Translations under genes and position numbers: made by a program
The notes under the pieces: generated by a model
What the model was told of the DNA's origin: nothing
What the model saw: the letters and a program-made list of their open reading frames with translations, nothing else
Databases searched by the model: none
In this document: in pieces, positions 50,750-60,490 of the stretch
Layout of the letters: each line of letters begins with the position of its first letter
Position numbering within the stretch: the stretch's first letter is position 1
Origin: an uncultured Capnocytophaga sp.
GTDB lineage: Bacteria; Bacteroidota; Bacteroidia; Flavobacteriales; Flavobacteriaceae
Direction: 5' to 3'
NCBI RefSeq assembly: GCF_937936315.1
Contig: NZ_CALGWU010000056.1
Location: forward strand, 1 to 64,000
Length of the DNA stretch: 64,000 nt

Positions 50750-52815
50750 GGTTCGCTTGTGAAGGTACTGGCGGGCAAATTAGCTTCATTCACTAAATTT
50801 CCGTCGGTAACAGGGCTAAAGCCATAGCGAACAACTTTAGGGTTACTTACCTTTTGACTTGTTACTTTTACTTCTTCTCCTACAACTTCGGCTGTTGCCG
50901 GATAGAAAATTCCATTGCCGTTAGAAAGTTCAAAACCGCGCAACGTTTTGCCATCGGCAGAGTGCATTCCTTGGGCATAGTCAAAAGAAATGGTAGCGAC
51001 TTTTCCATTGAAAGTTGCTGAACGGAACAAAGGGCCAGAAGGGATTACCTTTTTTCCATAAGTATCGTTCAAAGCCCATTGAGCTAGGCGTTCTCCTATA
51101 GGTTGTTTGTTTTTGGGGTGTACATCGGAGGGGTGACCATAATCGTATGATACAGCCATTCCGCTATGAGGCACAACCTTCATCAATCGTCTCTGACTGT
51201 CTCTAAACCAACCCCAAGACGGGCGGTTAATACTTGATAATTGTACGTAATAGAAAGGCATTTGGGGATTGTTAAACTCGGTGCGCCAACTTTTTACTAA
51301 TAGGGGGAACAACTTGCTATGAGCATCTTTGTTATGAGCGTTGGATTCGCCTTGATACCAAATCACCCCTTTGATAGGGAACTGAGCTAAAGGCAGTATT
51401 CCAGCTTCAAACAGATAAGCAGGTTCATAAGGGTGGCGTTGTAATTTATCGGTAGCTTTAGCGATATTCTCGCCTGCACGCTGTCGTACCCAATCCATTA
51501 TAAAATCGTTTTCACGCCAATTATTAAGGATACGAGGGAACTCGTATTCTAGTGTATGGCGGTCTATCCATGATTCGGTAGGTGATCCACCTACGGCATT
51601 GCAGATGAGACCTATAGGCATATCCAAATCTTTTTGTAGGGTACGACCGAAATAATAGGCTACTGCCGAAAAGGCACGTATGGTTTTAGGGGAGCAAACT
51701 TCCCATTGAGCAGGTTTATAGTATTGTAACACATTGACAGAATCCAAGGCTGAGTTCTCCCAAGCGTTAGCATTATCAGTACGCCAGCGAGCTTCCATAT
51801 CGAACAAGCGGATGTTAGGATTTTCGGCTTGTGGGATATCTCTTTCGCCCGTTGAGGCTTGGAACATTTCAAACTCCATATTCGATTGTCCTGAACAAAG
51901 CCACACTTCACCCGCAACTACATTCTTAAAAATACGTTTTTCTTTACCTGCGGTAATTTGCAAAGTATAAGTTTCTTTGGCAGCAAGCGGTGCTAAGGTT
52001 ACTTGCCATTTGCCATTGCTATCGGCAGTGGTGTTGAGTTGCTGTTTGCCTATTGTTACAGTGATTTTAGTGTCTGCATTGGCAATGCCGTGCAAAGGTA
52101 AGGGTTGTCCGTGTTGCAATACCATATTATCAGAATAGATTTCAGGGAGTTGCAAGCCTCCATAGTTGCCTGTAATAGCACCAAAGACTACTTGCGCCAA
52201 GATAGCTGCCCCTTGTGCATTGGGGTGTACGGCATCGGGGAGCATTTGCGGGAAGTGGTAAAGAGGTTCGTGAAAATCGATGAGTTGGGCGTTTGTTTGC
52301 TGAGCAACGAGCGCAATGGCTTGTTGTATTTCGGCGTGCCAATCGCGTGTTCCCGATTCAAATCGGTGGTGGCGGTGTGATAGCGGACTCATACGTGCGA
52401 TAACGAAGTGCGCTTTAGGGTTTGCTTTTTTGAAATCATCGATGAGCGATAGATAATCTTTCACAAAATTATCGCGGTAGTTAGGCCAGTTACGCGGGTC
52501 GGTATCATTGATACCTAAGTGAATAACTACGATGTCACCTGCGAAATTAAGGGCTTGTTTATAAGCCTCTTGCTGTATGTAAGGGCGATGGCCTTTGTTG
52601 AGTAGGGTAGCGCCCGAATGTCCGAAATTACCTACCTCATAGCCTTTTCCTAAAAGGTGTTGTAGCACAGAAGGGTAGCTATTTTGTTCACGGTTTTCGA
52701 TGCCATAGCCATAGGTAATGCTATTACCTACACAGGCTACTTTAATTGTTTTTTTTTGTCCCCAACCCAGAGAACTGAGTAATAAGGCACTGATAAAGAA
52801 GATTTGTTTTTTCAT
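50746..52815 (-). CDS. Exported SGNH esterase fused to sialate O-acetylesterase
   Basis: Protein of 689 residues with a signal peptide (about 1-19). Domain one (22-215) is an SGNH/GDSL hydrolase: S32 in VGNSITYG, GHSGAT, GIND, and D194 with H197 in DAVHPN. A linker domain (220-300) is followed by domain two (303-689), a SASA sialate O-acetylesterase with S308 in LCSGQSNMEF. It removes O-acetyl groups from sialic acids so that sialidases can act, or trims the cell's own nonulosonates. Two esterase domains in one chain are known in oral Bacteroidota such as the NanS-type enzyme of Tannerella. Confidence 0.88.
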   Translation of the reverse strand: MKKQIFFISALLLSSLGWGQKKTIKVACVGNSITYGYGIENREQNSYPSVLQHLLGKGYEVGNFGHSGATLLNKGHRPYIQQEAYKQALNFAGDIVVIHLGINDTDPRNWPNYRDNFVKDYLSLIDDFKKANPKAHFVIARMSPLSHRHHRFESGTRDWHAEIQQAIALVAQQTNAQLIDFHEPLYHFPQMLPDAVHPNAQGAAILAQVVFGAITGNYGGLQLPEIYSDNMVLQHGQPLPLHGIANADTKITVTIGKQQLNTTADSNGKWQVTLAPLAAKETYTLQITAGKEKRIFKNVVAGEVWLCSGQSNMEFEMFQASTGERDIPQAENPNIRLFDMEARWRTDNANAWENSALDSVNVLQYYKPAQWEVCSPKTIRAFSAVAYYFGRTLQKDLDMPIGLICNAVGGSPTESWIDRHTLEYEFPRILNNWRENDFIMDWVRQRAGENIAKATDKLQRHPYEPAYLFEAGILPLAQFPIKGVIWYQGESNAHNKDAHSKLFPLLVKSWRTEFNNPQMPFYYVQLSSINRPSWGWFRDSQRRLMKVVPHSGMAVSYDYGHPSDVHPKNKQPIGERLAQWALNDTYGKKVIPSGPLFRSATFNGKVATISFDYAQGMHSADGKTLRGFELSNGNGIFYPATAEVVGEEVKVTSQKVSNPKVVRYGFSPVTDGNLVNEANLPASTFTSEP

Positions 52816-52825
52816 TGGTTGCTAA

Positions 52826-53284
52826 TTATAATAATCCCCCTATTCTTACTAAGCTTCCGAGTATTACCATCACGACTCCAATAAGAGTTACGCAGATGAT
52901 GTGTACAGCCATTTCGGGTAACTTGTTGATCTGACCTTTTCGCAGTTTTGGCAACACACGTGTTTGTGCCGAAATAGCAAAACAGATAGAGGTGAGGAAA
53001 AAAGCGAGTTTTAGTGATACCACTCGCTCTATAGGGCTTGCAAATGAGAACCAAGAACTGAAACCAGCGTTGTAGTCGTAAGCCATTAAGATGCCTGTGA
53101 TGACTAACACTGCCAATGACGGCATACCAATAGGCTCGTAAGTCTTTTCGAAATTGCCTATATAGCTGAAATCTTTATGCTTGAGGGCTTTGGGCAAATA
53201 GCCAATAGCCAATACTAAGTGTCCGCCTACCCAAATGGTGGCAGCAATGAGGTGCAGAACGAGGAGAATGTGATGTGTGTACAT
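52826..53284 (-). CDS. CopD-like integral membrane protein
   Basis: Protein of 152 residues with four membrane helices. LHLIAATIWVGGHLVLA near the N-terminus matches the His-x-x-x-Ala-x-x-Trp-x-Gly-Gly pattern of CopD-type and related haem or copper membrane proteins, and further histidines (H132 region MAVHIICV) are in helices. Ten bases upstream of the esterase gene on the same strand. The ligand is uncertain. Confidence 0.7.
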   Translation of the reverse strand: MYTHHILLVLHLIAATIWVGGHLVLAIGYLPKALKHKDFSYIGNFEKTYEPIGMPSLAVLVITGILMAYDYNAGFSSWFSFASPIERVVSLKLAFFLTSICFAISAQTRVLPKLRKGQINKLPEMAVHIICVTLIGVVMVILGSLVRIGGLL

Positions 53285-53376
53285 AGTTTTTTAGGTTTCA
53301 GGTATCAGGTATCAGGTTTTAGGGGTCAGGGGATAGGGAGTATGCTTCCTATTTCCTAAATTCTAAATTCTAATTC
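53285..53376. repeat. Short simple repeats
   Basis: CAGGTAT is repeated twice from about 53299 and CTAAATT twice from about 53356. No gene. Similar short low-complexity runs appear in other gaps of the window. Confidence 0.45.
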
Positions 53377-53943
53377 CTATTTATTATTAAAGGTGTTCAT
53401 TGTGATATTAAGTCCTGCTAAGCCAAAAGAAATTACGGCTTCAGCGCATTTTTCTAAACGTTCGGGGAGGAGATTTTTTTCTTCGGGAGTCCACTCGCCG
53501 AGTACATAGTCTATTTGCTTACCTGACTCAAAATTACTGCTAATCCCAAAACGCAAACGCGCGTATTGCTGGGTATTGAGCTGGGCTTGAATATCTTTAA
53601 GTCCGTTATGACCGCCATCACTTCCTTTGCCTTTGATGCGGATAGTGCCAAACGAAATATTCAAATCATCGGTGATGACTAAGAGATTTTCTAACGGAAT
53701 GTTCTCTTTTTCCATCCAATAGCGCACCGCTTTACCGCTGAGGTTCATATAAGTAGAAGGTTTTAGCAGTATGAAAGTGCGTCCTTTTACTTTTATTTCT
53801 GTCAGGTCGCCTAATTTTTGAGTGCTGAAGGTAGCATTGTGTATTTTGGCCAAGGTATCAGCTACCATAAAACCGATATTGTGGCGTGTATTTGCATATT
53901 CAGCACCTATATTGCCTAAACAGGCGATTAAGTATTTTTTCAT
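53377..53943 (-). CDS. pth: Peptidyl-tRNA hydrolase
   Basis: Protein of 188 residues. It frees tRNA from stalled peptides. N11 and H21 are in CLGNIGAEYANTRHNIGF, PSTYMNLSGKAVRYW follows, and the catalytic Asp is in ITDDLNI; GSDGGHNGLKDI is intact. Normal length. Eleven bases after the DPP IV gene. Confidence 0.95.
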   Translation of the reverse strand: MKKYLIACLGNIGAEYANTRHNIGFMVADTLAKIHNATFSTQKLGDLTEIKVKGRTFILLKPSTYMNLSGKAVRYWMEKENIPLENLLVITDDLNISFGTIRIKGKGSDGGHNGLKDIQAQLNTQQYARLRFGISSNFESGKQIDYVLGEWTPEEKNLLPERLEKCAEAVISFGLAGLNITMNTFNNK

Positions 53944-53954
53944 AGAACGGATAG

Positions 53955-56084
53955 TTACAAGTTATTTGTTTTGATGTAATCTATGATTTGTTGAGTGAGG
54001 TGAATGTGGTCACTGCCTCTCACTCCGTGGGCGTGCATTGGGTAGATAAAAGTATCTATAAATTTATTTTTCTTGATAGCATCGCGGGTGATAGTCATTA
54101 GGTGTTGAGGGACAACTACATCGTCTATACTACCGTGAATGAACAACAACGGACGATTGAGGTTATTGAGGTATTTACCTACTCGGCTGTTCTCATAACC
54201 TTCGGGGTTTTCTTTTGGGGTATCCATATAGCGTTCGCCATACATTACCTCGTAGTATTTCCAATCGGTTACAGCCCCTCCAGCTACAGCGGTGGTAAAC
54301 ACATCGGGGTGGCGGGTGAGCAGGCTCGAAGCCATAAATCCTCCGAAGCTCCAACCGTGTACAGCTATACGATTTCCATCGACATAAGGCAAACTCTTGA
54401 GGTATTCTACCCCTTTGAGTTGGTCTTTTATTTCGGTTTCTCCTAAATGGCGGTGGATAACACTCTCGAAAGCAAATCCTCGGTTTTCACTGCCGCGATT
54501 GTCCAAAGTAAAAACGATATACTGTTCGTTCTCTACGAATGAATGTAACCACAAATAAGTATCGGCTAACCATTCGTTTTTCACTTGTTGAGCGTGAGGA
54601 CCTCCATATACGTAAATGAGTACGGGGTATTTTTTGTTAGGGTCTAAAGTAGTAGGTTTGTGCAATTTGCCGTAAAGAGGCGTGCCGTCTTCAGCTTTTA
54701 GAGTAACAAACTCGGTAGTTCCTACAGCTATACCTTCCAATGGATTTTTAGCAGTGAACAAACGTTGCTTGTTGCCTTTATCGGTACTGATAAGGTCTGT
54801 GTTTTGAGGGATTGTAATGCTGCTATAGCTATCTAACAGATAGTTACCACTATGGCTTAACTGTACATTATGAGAGCCTGCCTCGGGAGTAAGGGCAGTT
54901 ATTTTTTTAGGGTTTTTGAGGTCTATTTTGAAGGCGTGTTGCTCACGCGGGTCGGCACCTGTACCTGTGATAAACACATATTTGCCTTGTGCATCGAAAC
55001 CTAAAATATCTTGCACTACCCATTGGAAATTAGTGATTTGCTTGATGAGTTTGCCATTGGTGTTGTAATGATACACATTGGTAAATCCGTTGCGTTCGCT
55101 CAACCACAAGAACTCATCAGTTTTGTTAGGCAAGAAAACGGCAGGTTTTTCGGGTTCAACCCATTTAGCATTACGCTCTTCAAAAATGGTATTTACTTTT
55201 TTACCTGTGCGCGCATCGTAGCGATTGAGAGCGAAGTGGTTTTGAGCGCGATTAACTTCGGCTAACAAAATATAACGTTCATCGGGACTCCAAGCTAAGT
55301 TTGTGAGGAAGTGTTCATCGGTGGTATCGATATCTAAGTACAGCACCTTTTGGTTTTGGAAGTCGTAAATCCCTACGGCAGCCTGTTCACTGGGTTGTCC
55401 TGCCATTGGATATTTTATAGATTTGAGTGTTGCAGGGGTAGTGGTGATATCTACTAAAGGATAATCGGCGACTTTGCTTTCATCTTTTTGATAGAAAGCT
55501 ACATAGTTGCCTTTAGGAGAGAAGAAAATTCCTTTGTTGATACCAAATTCATTGCGGTGAATTGCTTTTCCAGCTACTATATTGGTATCGGTAAATGAGG
55601 TAATCGCTTTTTTATCACTCTCGCTGTTAGCGAAATACAAATTGTTATTGAGTGTATAAGCCACTACTTTCGCTTGAGGGTCGTATTCGGCATTTTCACT
55701 ACCTTTAGGAAGAGCAATCGTTGCCAAAATCTGCTTGCCATCGCCGTTATAGCGGTAGAAGGTATTTTCGGATTTGGTTACGATTTCATTTTTGTCAATC
55801 AGCAAGATATCGCCGTTAAGTTGTTCAGCGTTTATACTTCCTATTTGCTCCCCTTTTGGGTTGAAAATAAGGTAGTTTCCGTCTTTGGCATAAAGATACA
55901 CATCACTATCTTTGAACCAACGAAGGCTCTCGAGAGTTTCGGGGAATAGATAGCGGTATCCCATTGGATTAGAGGGATCTTGCACGGCGTAAAACACCGA
56001 TTCGGCTACTGAGAGTTTGCGGTTTTGAGCAAGAGCTGAAAGGGAGAAAAAGGTTCCTAAAAGGAAAAGTGTTATTCTTTTCAT
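53955..56084 (-). CDS. Dipeptidyl peptidase IV (family S9B)
   Basis: Protein of 709 residues with a signal peptide (MKRITLFLLGTFFSLSALAQ). An N-terminal beta-propeller (about 40-470) and a C-terminal alpha/beta hydrolase with the serine in VHGWSFGGFMAS, Asp in HGSIDDVV and His near PMHAHGV. It removes X-Pro dipeptides from peptides in the periplasm and is a common nutrient protease and virulence factor of oral Bacteroidota. Twenty-one bases after a small membrane protein gene. Confidence 0.93.
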   Translation of the reverse strand: MKRITLFLLGTFFSLSALAQNRKLSVAESVFYAVQDPSNPMGYRYLFPETLESLRWFKDSDVYLYAKDGNYLIFNPKGEQIGSINAEQLNGDILLIDKNEIVTKSENTFYRYNGDGKQILATIALPKGSENAEYDPQAKVVAYTLNNNLYFANSESDKKAITSFTDTNIVAGKAIHRNEFGINKGIFFSPKGNYVAFYQKDESKVADYPLVDITTTPATLKSIKYPMAGQPSEQAAVGIYDFQNQKVLYLDIDTTDEHFLTNLAWSPDERYILLAEVNRAQNHFALNRYDARTGKKVNTIFEERNAKWVEPEKPAVFLPNKTDEFLWLSERNGFTNVYHYNTNGKLIKQITNFQWVVQDILGFDAQGKYVFITGTGADPREQHAFKIDLKNPKKITALTPEAGSHNVQLSHSGNYLLDSYSSITIPQNTDLISTDKGNKQRLFTAKNPLEGIAVGTTEFVTLKAEDGTPLYGKLHKPTTLDPNKKYPVLIYVYGGPHAQQVKNEWLADTYLWLHSFVENEQYIVFTLDNRGSENRGFAFESVIHRHLGETEIKDQLKGVEYLKSLPYVDGNRIAVHGWSFGGFMASSLLTRHPDVFTTAVAGGAVTDWKYYEVMYGERYMDTPKENPEGYENSRVGKYLNNLNRPLLFIHGSIDDVVVPQHLMTITRDAIKKNKFIDTFIYPMHAHGVRGSDHIHLTQQIIDYIKTNNL

Positions 56085-56105
56085 AAAATAAAATTTGTGA
56101 TGTAA

Positions 56106-56330
56106 TTATTTTTTCTTGTTTAATTCTCTCCAAATATACACGATTTGTACGACTACTAAAAAGGCGTTGGGCAGAATTACGGGGATACTATTGATGAAAT
56201 ATCCATAAATTACAAAAAGAGCACACCCCACCAAGTTGGTAAGGCGTATGTACAAAAGGTTATCTTTAATAAGGAAGCTGAGCACTATGAAGAGTGAAGC
56301 AGCATATCCAATAATATTAACTATAGTCAT
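56106..56330 (-). CDS. Small three-helix membrane protein (SemiSWEET/YgjV-like)
   Basis: Protein of 74 residues with three helices (about 3-20, 25-44, 50-68). IIGYAASLFIVLSFLIKD and the NLVGCALFVIYGY segment followed by PNAFLVVVQIVYIW look like a half transporter of the SemiSWEET/PQ-loop or YgjV kind. Its start shares one base with the stop of the upstream gene. Substrate unknown. Confidence 0.65.
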   Translation of the reverse strand: MTIVNIIGYAASLFIVLSFLIKDNLLYIRLTNLVGCALFVIYGYFINSIPVILPNAFLVVVQIVYIWRELNKKK

Positions 56331-56515
56331 TATCGTCTGCGGTTTTTAAGTCGGGTATTGCGTCTGAACCAAAACATAGCCAATGCGCCGAGAGTAAAAG
56401 CTATGTACATATACCACTGGGTGCGGTCGGGGGTATTATAGAGGACATACACTTGGTAGGCACAATAGAAAGCGATAGCCAAATAGGCGTATTCAAAAAA
56501 AACACGTGCATTCAT
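56330..56515 (-). CDS. Small two-helix membrane protein, unknown
   Basis: Protein of 61 residues with helices at about 8-26 and 35-50 and a strongly basic tail (RRNTRLKNRRR). Two bases after lptC and touching the next small membrane protein gene, so it is likely translated. I do not recognise a family. Confidence 0.6.
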   Translation of the reverse strand: MNARVFFEYAYLAIAFYCAYQVYVLYNTPDRTQWYMYIAFTLGALAMFWFRRNTRLKNRRR

Positions 56516-56517
56516 AA

Positions 56518-57087
56518 TTATTCATCTTTGTCGTCGATAGCCAAAATACCAGTGGTTTTATGGGCTTTAACGGTAGAGAATTTCTTATCGAAATCCATAC
56601 CTATACCATTGGTGATGGTGCCTTTGGCTTCATCGGTAAAACTAAATTCTTTATCGGTAAAAATCCAATCTTCTTTTTGATCCCAAAAGAGTTGTTCGGT
56701 TTTTAGACGTTTGCCGTCGTAGGTAGTAAGTACTACATTGTTGCGCAGTTCTACGATATCCGAAGAAGGGTAAATGATTCCATATTGAGCTTCGATGATG
56801 TTTTTATGGCGTTGTTGGTCATAGAATTCTACTTTTACACCATCGGGGAACTCGGAATAGGGCATTCGTTGGTTTGTATAATCTTTGTTGAGGGGGCTAG
56901 TAACAATGGCAACAACTTTAGTTGAATCAGTATAAACGAGTTTAAAATTATAAGCTTCGCCTTGAGGGAATTTTTTTTGTATACTGAGTTGCTGTAGGTT
57001 GTGCATATCGTTGTTACACGAAAAAAGCATTGCCATACCTGATAGTACGGCAATACTTTTTACGATATTAAAAAAACTTATTTTCAT
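56518..57087 (-). CDS. lptC: LPS export protein LptC
   Basis: Protein of 189 residues. The first 24 residues look like a lipoprotein signal with LFSC, which would anchor it by lipid instead of the usual helix. The rest is a beta-jellyroll (YNFKLVYTDSTKVVAIVTSPL, YGIIYPSSDIVELRNNVVLT, DGKRLKTEQLFWD). It passes LPS from the LptBFG transporter to LptA in the periplasm. Six bases after the TPR gene, in the order coaX, outer membrane protein, TPR, lptC common in flavobacteria. Confidence 0.88.
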   Translation of the reverse strand: MKISFFNIVKSIAVLSGMAMLFSCNNDMHNLQQLSIQKKFPQGEAYNFKLVYTDSTKVVAIVTSPLNKDYTNQRMPYSEFPDGVKVEFYDQQRHKNIIEAQYGIIYPSSDIVELRNNVVLTTYDGKRLKTEQLFWDQKEDWIFTDKEFSFTDEAKGTITNGIGMDFDKKFSTVKAHKTTGILAIDDKDE

Positions 57088-57093
57088 ATAGCA

Positions 57094-58434
57094 TTACAAA
57101 CGTGGCACTACTACTGATTGTCCTATCCAGCATTTGAGGGTAACGGTTTTCCCTGCTAATCCAGATTCGAACACATCTACTTTAGACGGAGCTAAAGCAT
57201 CGTAACGAGCTGCTAAACTTTCCAAACCACCTTTGCGAGCAGTTTTGGCAGCTAACCAGTATACAGCTCTTTTTTCAAATGAAGTGCTACCGCATTCGTT
57301 AGCTGAACTTGCATAGGCGTGAGCCATAATACGATAAGCATCAGAGTTTGAAGGGTTGTAAGTAAGCGCTTTTTGTGCATAGGCAACAGCGCTAGCTTTG
57401 CTGTGTTTAGAAGCGATACGGATGAGGAGTTTAGACTTCTTAAAGTTGTCGGTCTCAAGATTTACCGCCTCGTTGTAGTACTGCATAGCTTTAGCAGAGT
57501 TACCAGATTTGTCGTTCATCACCCCTAAGTAGTAAGCAGAGTTTGCTGATGGTTTTACTTGGTGCAATGAAGTTACTATCTTCACGAAAAGAGGGTCTTT
57601 AGTACAATCTTTATCGGACATTTTACCAGCGGCACGGCGCAACCATTCTTCGTTAGTTTTGTTAGCCTCATAGTTCTTAGTGTAAAGAGGGATGAGGTTG
57701 TTACAATCGGCAAGCTGACCTAATTTAGCATCGATACTTTCGGCAATAGTTTCGTAGTTATCTACGCGTTTGCGGTTTGCTTCGAGCAATTTTTTGTCTT
57801 TCTCACTGATAGTTCCAGCTTCTTCTTGAGCTAAGTACTTGTTGATAACTTCAGAAAGTTCGTTTTTCTCATCTTGGATTTTATCTGAAATGTTATCGTA
57901 GGCATCAAACACTTCTTGTAATTCTTTTTGTCCTTTTTCGTGCAAAGCAACCAATTCGGAGAAATACAAGTATAAGGCTTTTTCGTTTTTGAAATCGTTT
58001 TTGCCCTCAGTGAAAGCTTTGTGCAAGAGGTCATAGATTTCTTGTTCAGAGCCAGCTTTTTCGTCGAACATCAAAAGAGCTTGACGGATGCGCATTTCGG
58101 TAGCGTTGAAACGCGAAGCGAAATACTTGTTGTAATCAGTGTACATTTGCAACAATTCTTTTACAAATTGTGTTTTTTCAGCACCATTACTAGTTCTAAT
58201 TTTGTCCTGCAAGATGCGTTCACCATAAGCAAAGGTAGCATAGTGTAGAGTAGGACATTGAGTATATACTTCTTTCCAAATAGGATACGCTTCTTTGTAG
58301 TTTTTCGCTTTAGCATACTCGCTAAATATCGAAAGTTTCTGAGTGAGCTCAGGAGTATTACAGTTCTGAGCTTCGGCTTGAGTTGCAAAGAAAAAACCTG
58401 CAACCACTGTGGCTAATAAAATTCTTCTTCTCAT
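57094..58434 (-). CDS. Exported TPR protein
   Basis: Protein of 446 residues with a signal peptide (about 1-22, ending QAEAQ). Residues 25-400 are helical with TPR-like pairs (AKNYKEAYPIWKEVYTQCP, AKAMQYYNEAVNLETDNFKK, AKAVAYAQKALTYNPSNSDAYRI-like). A charged coiled coil lies near 175-230. Cys residues at both ends of the protein could form disulfides. It sits between the outer membrane protein and lptC genes, so a role in envelope assembly is plausible but unproven. Confidence 0.8.
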   Translation of the reverse strand: MRRRILLATVVAGFFFATQAEAQNCNTPELTQKLSIFSEYAKAKNYKEAYPIWKEVYTQCPTLHYATFAYGERILQDKIRTSNGAEKTQFVKELLQMYTDYNKYFASRFNATEMRIRQALLMFDEKAGSEQEIYDLLHKAFTEGKNDFKNEKALYLYFSELVALHEKGQKELQEVFDAYDNISDKIQDEKNELSEVINKYLAQEEAGTISEKDKKLLEANRKRVDNYETIAESIDAKLGQLADCNNLIPLYTKNYEANKTNEEWLRRAAGKMSDKDCTKDPLFVKIVTSLHQVKPSANSAYYLGVMNDKSGNSAKAMQYYNEAVNLETDNFKKSKLLIRIASKHSKASAVAYAQKALTYNPSNSDAYRIMAHAYASSANECGSTSFEKRAVYWLAAKTARKGGLESLAARYDALAPSKVDVFESGLAGKTVTLKCWIGQSVVVPRL

Positions 58435-58446
58435 TCTTGTTTGTTT

Positions 58447-59724
58447 TTATTGATACTTTGTTCGTTGGAACCACTTATCATTTAAAGTGAATCCTATTTT
58501 TAGGTTAAACTCATTTTCTTTTATCAAGTTGGCAGAGGTGGTACCACGTTTGCCATATTGACCTACGAGAGTAAGGTTAGAAAAACCTTTTACAGGGAGA
58601 CTAAGTCCAAAAGACGTGCCAAAGTAATTGATATTTTGACCATTTAGTACAATTCCGGTATTTTCGTATTCTATTCCGGCTCTATATGTAACTCTTTTCC
58701 AATAGCTTGAGAAGGAGTTATAGTTAGGGATCCAAAATCCTCCTAGAGCTATTTTGTAGCTATCTTTATAACTTACATTTGTAGTAGAAAGGAAAGGGTT
58801 AGAGAATTTACTATTATTGGTATATGTATATTCTAATCCGGTGAACCATTTTTGGTGTTCACCTAGTCCTAATCCAAATTCTATTTGAGTGGGCAAGTTG
58901 ATTTTTGTATTTTTGAGTCCGGTACTTTCTAATTCTAGGGTTCTAATTTCGCGGGTAGTGAGTTGAGATCCAGTTCTAGAGGAAGCCACGTAGCTAAGGG
59001 TAGAGATATTGCGTTGGTTATCGGAAGATATGGAGCTTTGCGGGGTGTAGACTAAAGAGGTGTACAATCTCAAACGATGTTTTAGGGTTTCCTCGTAGTA
59101 TAGGCCGATATTGAAAGCACCACCATTAAGGTGGGATTTACTGAATTCTTGGGTATAGAATTCGATGTTGTTTTGCTGATATAGGTCGGTCATACTAATA
59201 GCGCCAAAGTGATATCGGAAAGAAGCGCCTAGGCTGAGTCCAGCATATATTTGATAGCCAGCAGAAAGGAAGAATTGGTTTACGTTTCCGGAACCTTCAT
59301 ACTGGTATAATCGGTTGTTTTTAGTGTTTTTAATTTTGTAACCTACGGAAGAGTAGGGCACTAAACCGAAAGAGACTCCTAATTTTTCGAGGACGGGGAA
59401 TCCAAGGGTAAAGTAGTTGAAAGAGGAAGATTGGGTGTTGAGTTTTGTGTTATTTGTAACAATATTTTTATGTTGCATTGTAAAACCGGCGGAAAAAGCG
59501 GTAAATTTCAGCTGAGAAAGAGCTGCAGGATTTTGGATATTCACGCGAGTACTATCGGCATAAATACCGATACCTCCCATAGCACTTTCTTCGGCAATTC
59601 CTCCAAAATTTTGTTCACCTATGCCATAAAAGGAATAGGGGGATTCGGTTGTTTTTTGAGAAAAAGCAACGTAAGTAGCTGTAAATAAAGCGATAATAAG
59701 AGTGGTTAACTTTCTATTCATCAT
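58447..59724 (-). CDS. Outer membrane beta-barrel protein
   Basis: Protein of 425 residues from the ATG at 59724 (another ATG follows directly). Both overlap the coaX stop by about ten bases. A signal peptide (KLTTLIIALFTATYVAFSQ) is followed by SPYSFYGIGEQNFGG and RVNIQNPAALSQL, a start shared with FadL-like/PorV-like Bacteroidota barrels. The rest alternates strands with aromatic residues and ends in a strand (FNLKIGFTLNDKWF). Probably a transporter or assembly protein; substrate unknown. Confidence 0.75.
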   Translation of the reverse strand: MMNRKLTTLIIALFTATYVAFSQKTTESPYSFYGIGEQNFGGIAEESAMGGIGIYADSTRVNIQNPAALSQLKFTAFSAGFTMQHKNIVTNNTKLNTQSSSFNYFTLGFPVLEKLGVSFGLVPYSSVGYKIKNTKNNRLYQYEGSGNVNQFFLSAGYQIYAGLSLGASFRYHFGAISMTDLYQQNNIEFYTQEFSKSHLNGGAFNIGLYYEETLKHRLRLYTSLVYTPQSSISSDNQRNISTLSYVASSRTGSQLTTREIRTLELESTGLKNTKINLPTQIEFGLGLGEHQKWFTGLEYTYTNNSKFSNPFLSTTNVSYKDSYKIALGGFWIPNYNSFSSYWKRVTYRAGIEYENTGIVLNGQNINYFGTSFGLSLPVKGFSNLTLVGQYGKRGTTSANLIKENEFNLKIGFTLNDKWFQRTKYQ

Positions 59725-60490
59725 ATTGTTTAAACTGTCCATTTATAGAGTGTTGCATTTCTTTTTGGTATTCTAAAATACTATTCAGCCCTTCGAGCAA
59801 CACAAATGAGCTGGCAAATATCGGTTTTTTTATTCTTTCTTGCAAATATTTTTGATTACCTCCGGTGAGTATTACCGCTAAATCGGCAAATTTTTCCTCG
59901 TATTGTGATATGACACCTTCTATTTCTCGCACCACATTGTTATAGACCCCTGAAAGCATACAACTCTCGGTAGTATTGCCTATAAACTGTTCGGTATCAA
60001 AATCTTGTTGTTCTAAAAGTGGTAGTTTGGAGGTGAATTGATGCATTGCTTTTAGTCGCATAGCAATTCCTGGGGCAATAGCACCGCCGAGGTATTCTTT
60101 TCTTTGGGTAACCACATCAAAAGTGATGCAAGTACCTGCGCTGATTACCAGTGTGTTGCGATTAGAAAAAAGCCGTATCGCTCCAGCGATTAAAGCCAAA
60201 CGGTCGACACCTAAGGTTTGAGGAGTAGCATATTTATTTAGAAAAGGCAAAGGCATTGTGCTTGAAGCGAAAACCACGTGGGGTATATGATTTTTTAAAA
60301 AGCTGAAACGCGTTTCGGCACCTGTTACCACTGAGGCTATCATCACTTGTTGTACCTCATTAAAATCGACTTCTTTCAGCAATTGTTGCTGAAAATCTTC
60401 GGCGCTGTAAGTATTAAAGAATACAAGTTCTTGCTTTTTGAAAAGCGCTACTTTTACAGCAGTATTCCCCTGATCGATAATGAGGTTCAT
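59714..60490 (-). CDS. coaX: Type III pantothenate kinase
   Basis: Protein of 258 residues of the ASKHA fold. It phosphorylates pantothenate, the first step to coenzyme A. The phosphate loop IIDQGNTAVK is at 4-13, GVDRLALIAGA follows, then ISAGTCITFDVV and GGAIAPGIAMRLKAMHQFT. The length is normal. First gene of a string running to DPP IV. Confidence 0.93.
   Translation of the reverse strand: MNLIIDQGNTAVKVALFKKQELVFFNTYSAEDFQQQLLKEVDFNEVQQVMIASVVTGAETRFSFLKNHIPHVVFASSTMPLPFLNKYATPQTLGVDRLALIAGAIRLFSNRNTLVISAGTCITFDVVTQRKEYLGGAIAPGIAMRLKAMHQFTSKLPLLEQQDFDTEQFIGNTTESCMLSGVYNNVVREIEGVISQYEEKFADLAVILTGGNQKYLQERIKKPIFASSFVLLEGLNSILEYQKEMQHSINGQFKQYDE

Noticed and set aside
53285..53376. Possible small repeat array
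   Set aside because: Only two or three imperfect copies of short AT/GT words; ordinary low-complexity gap.
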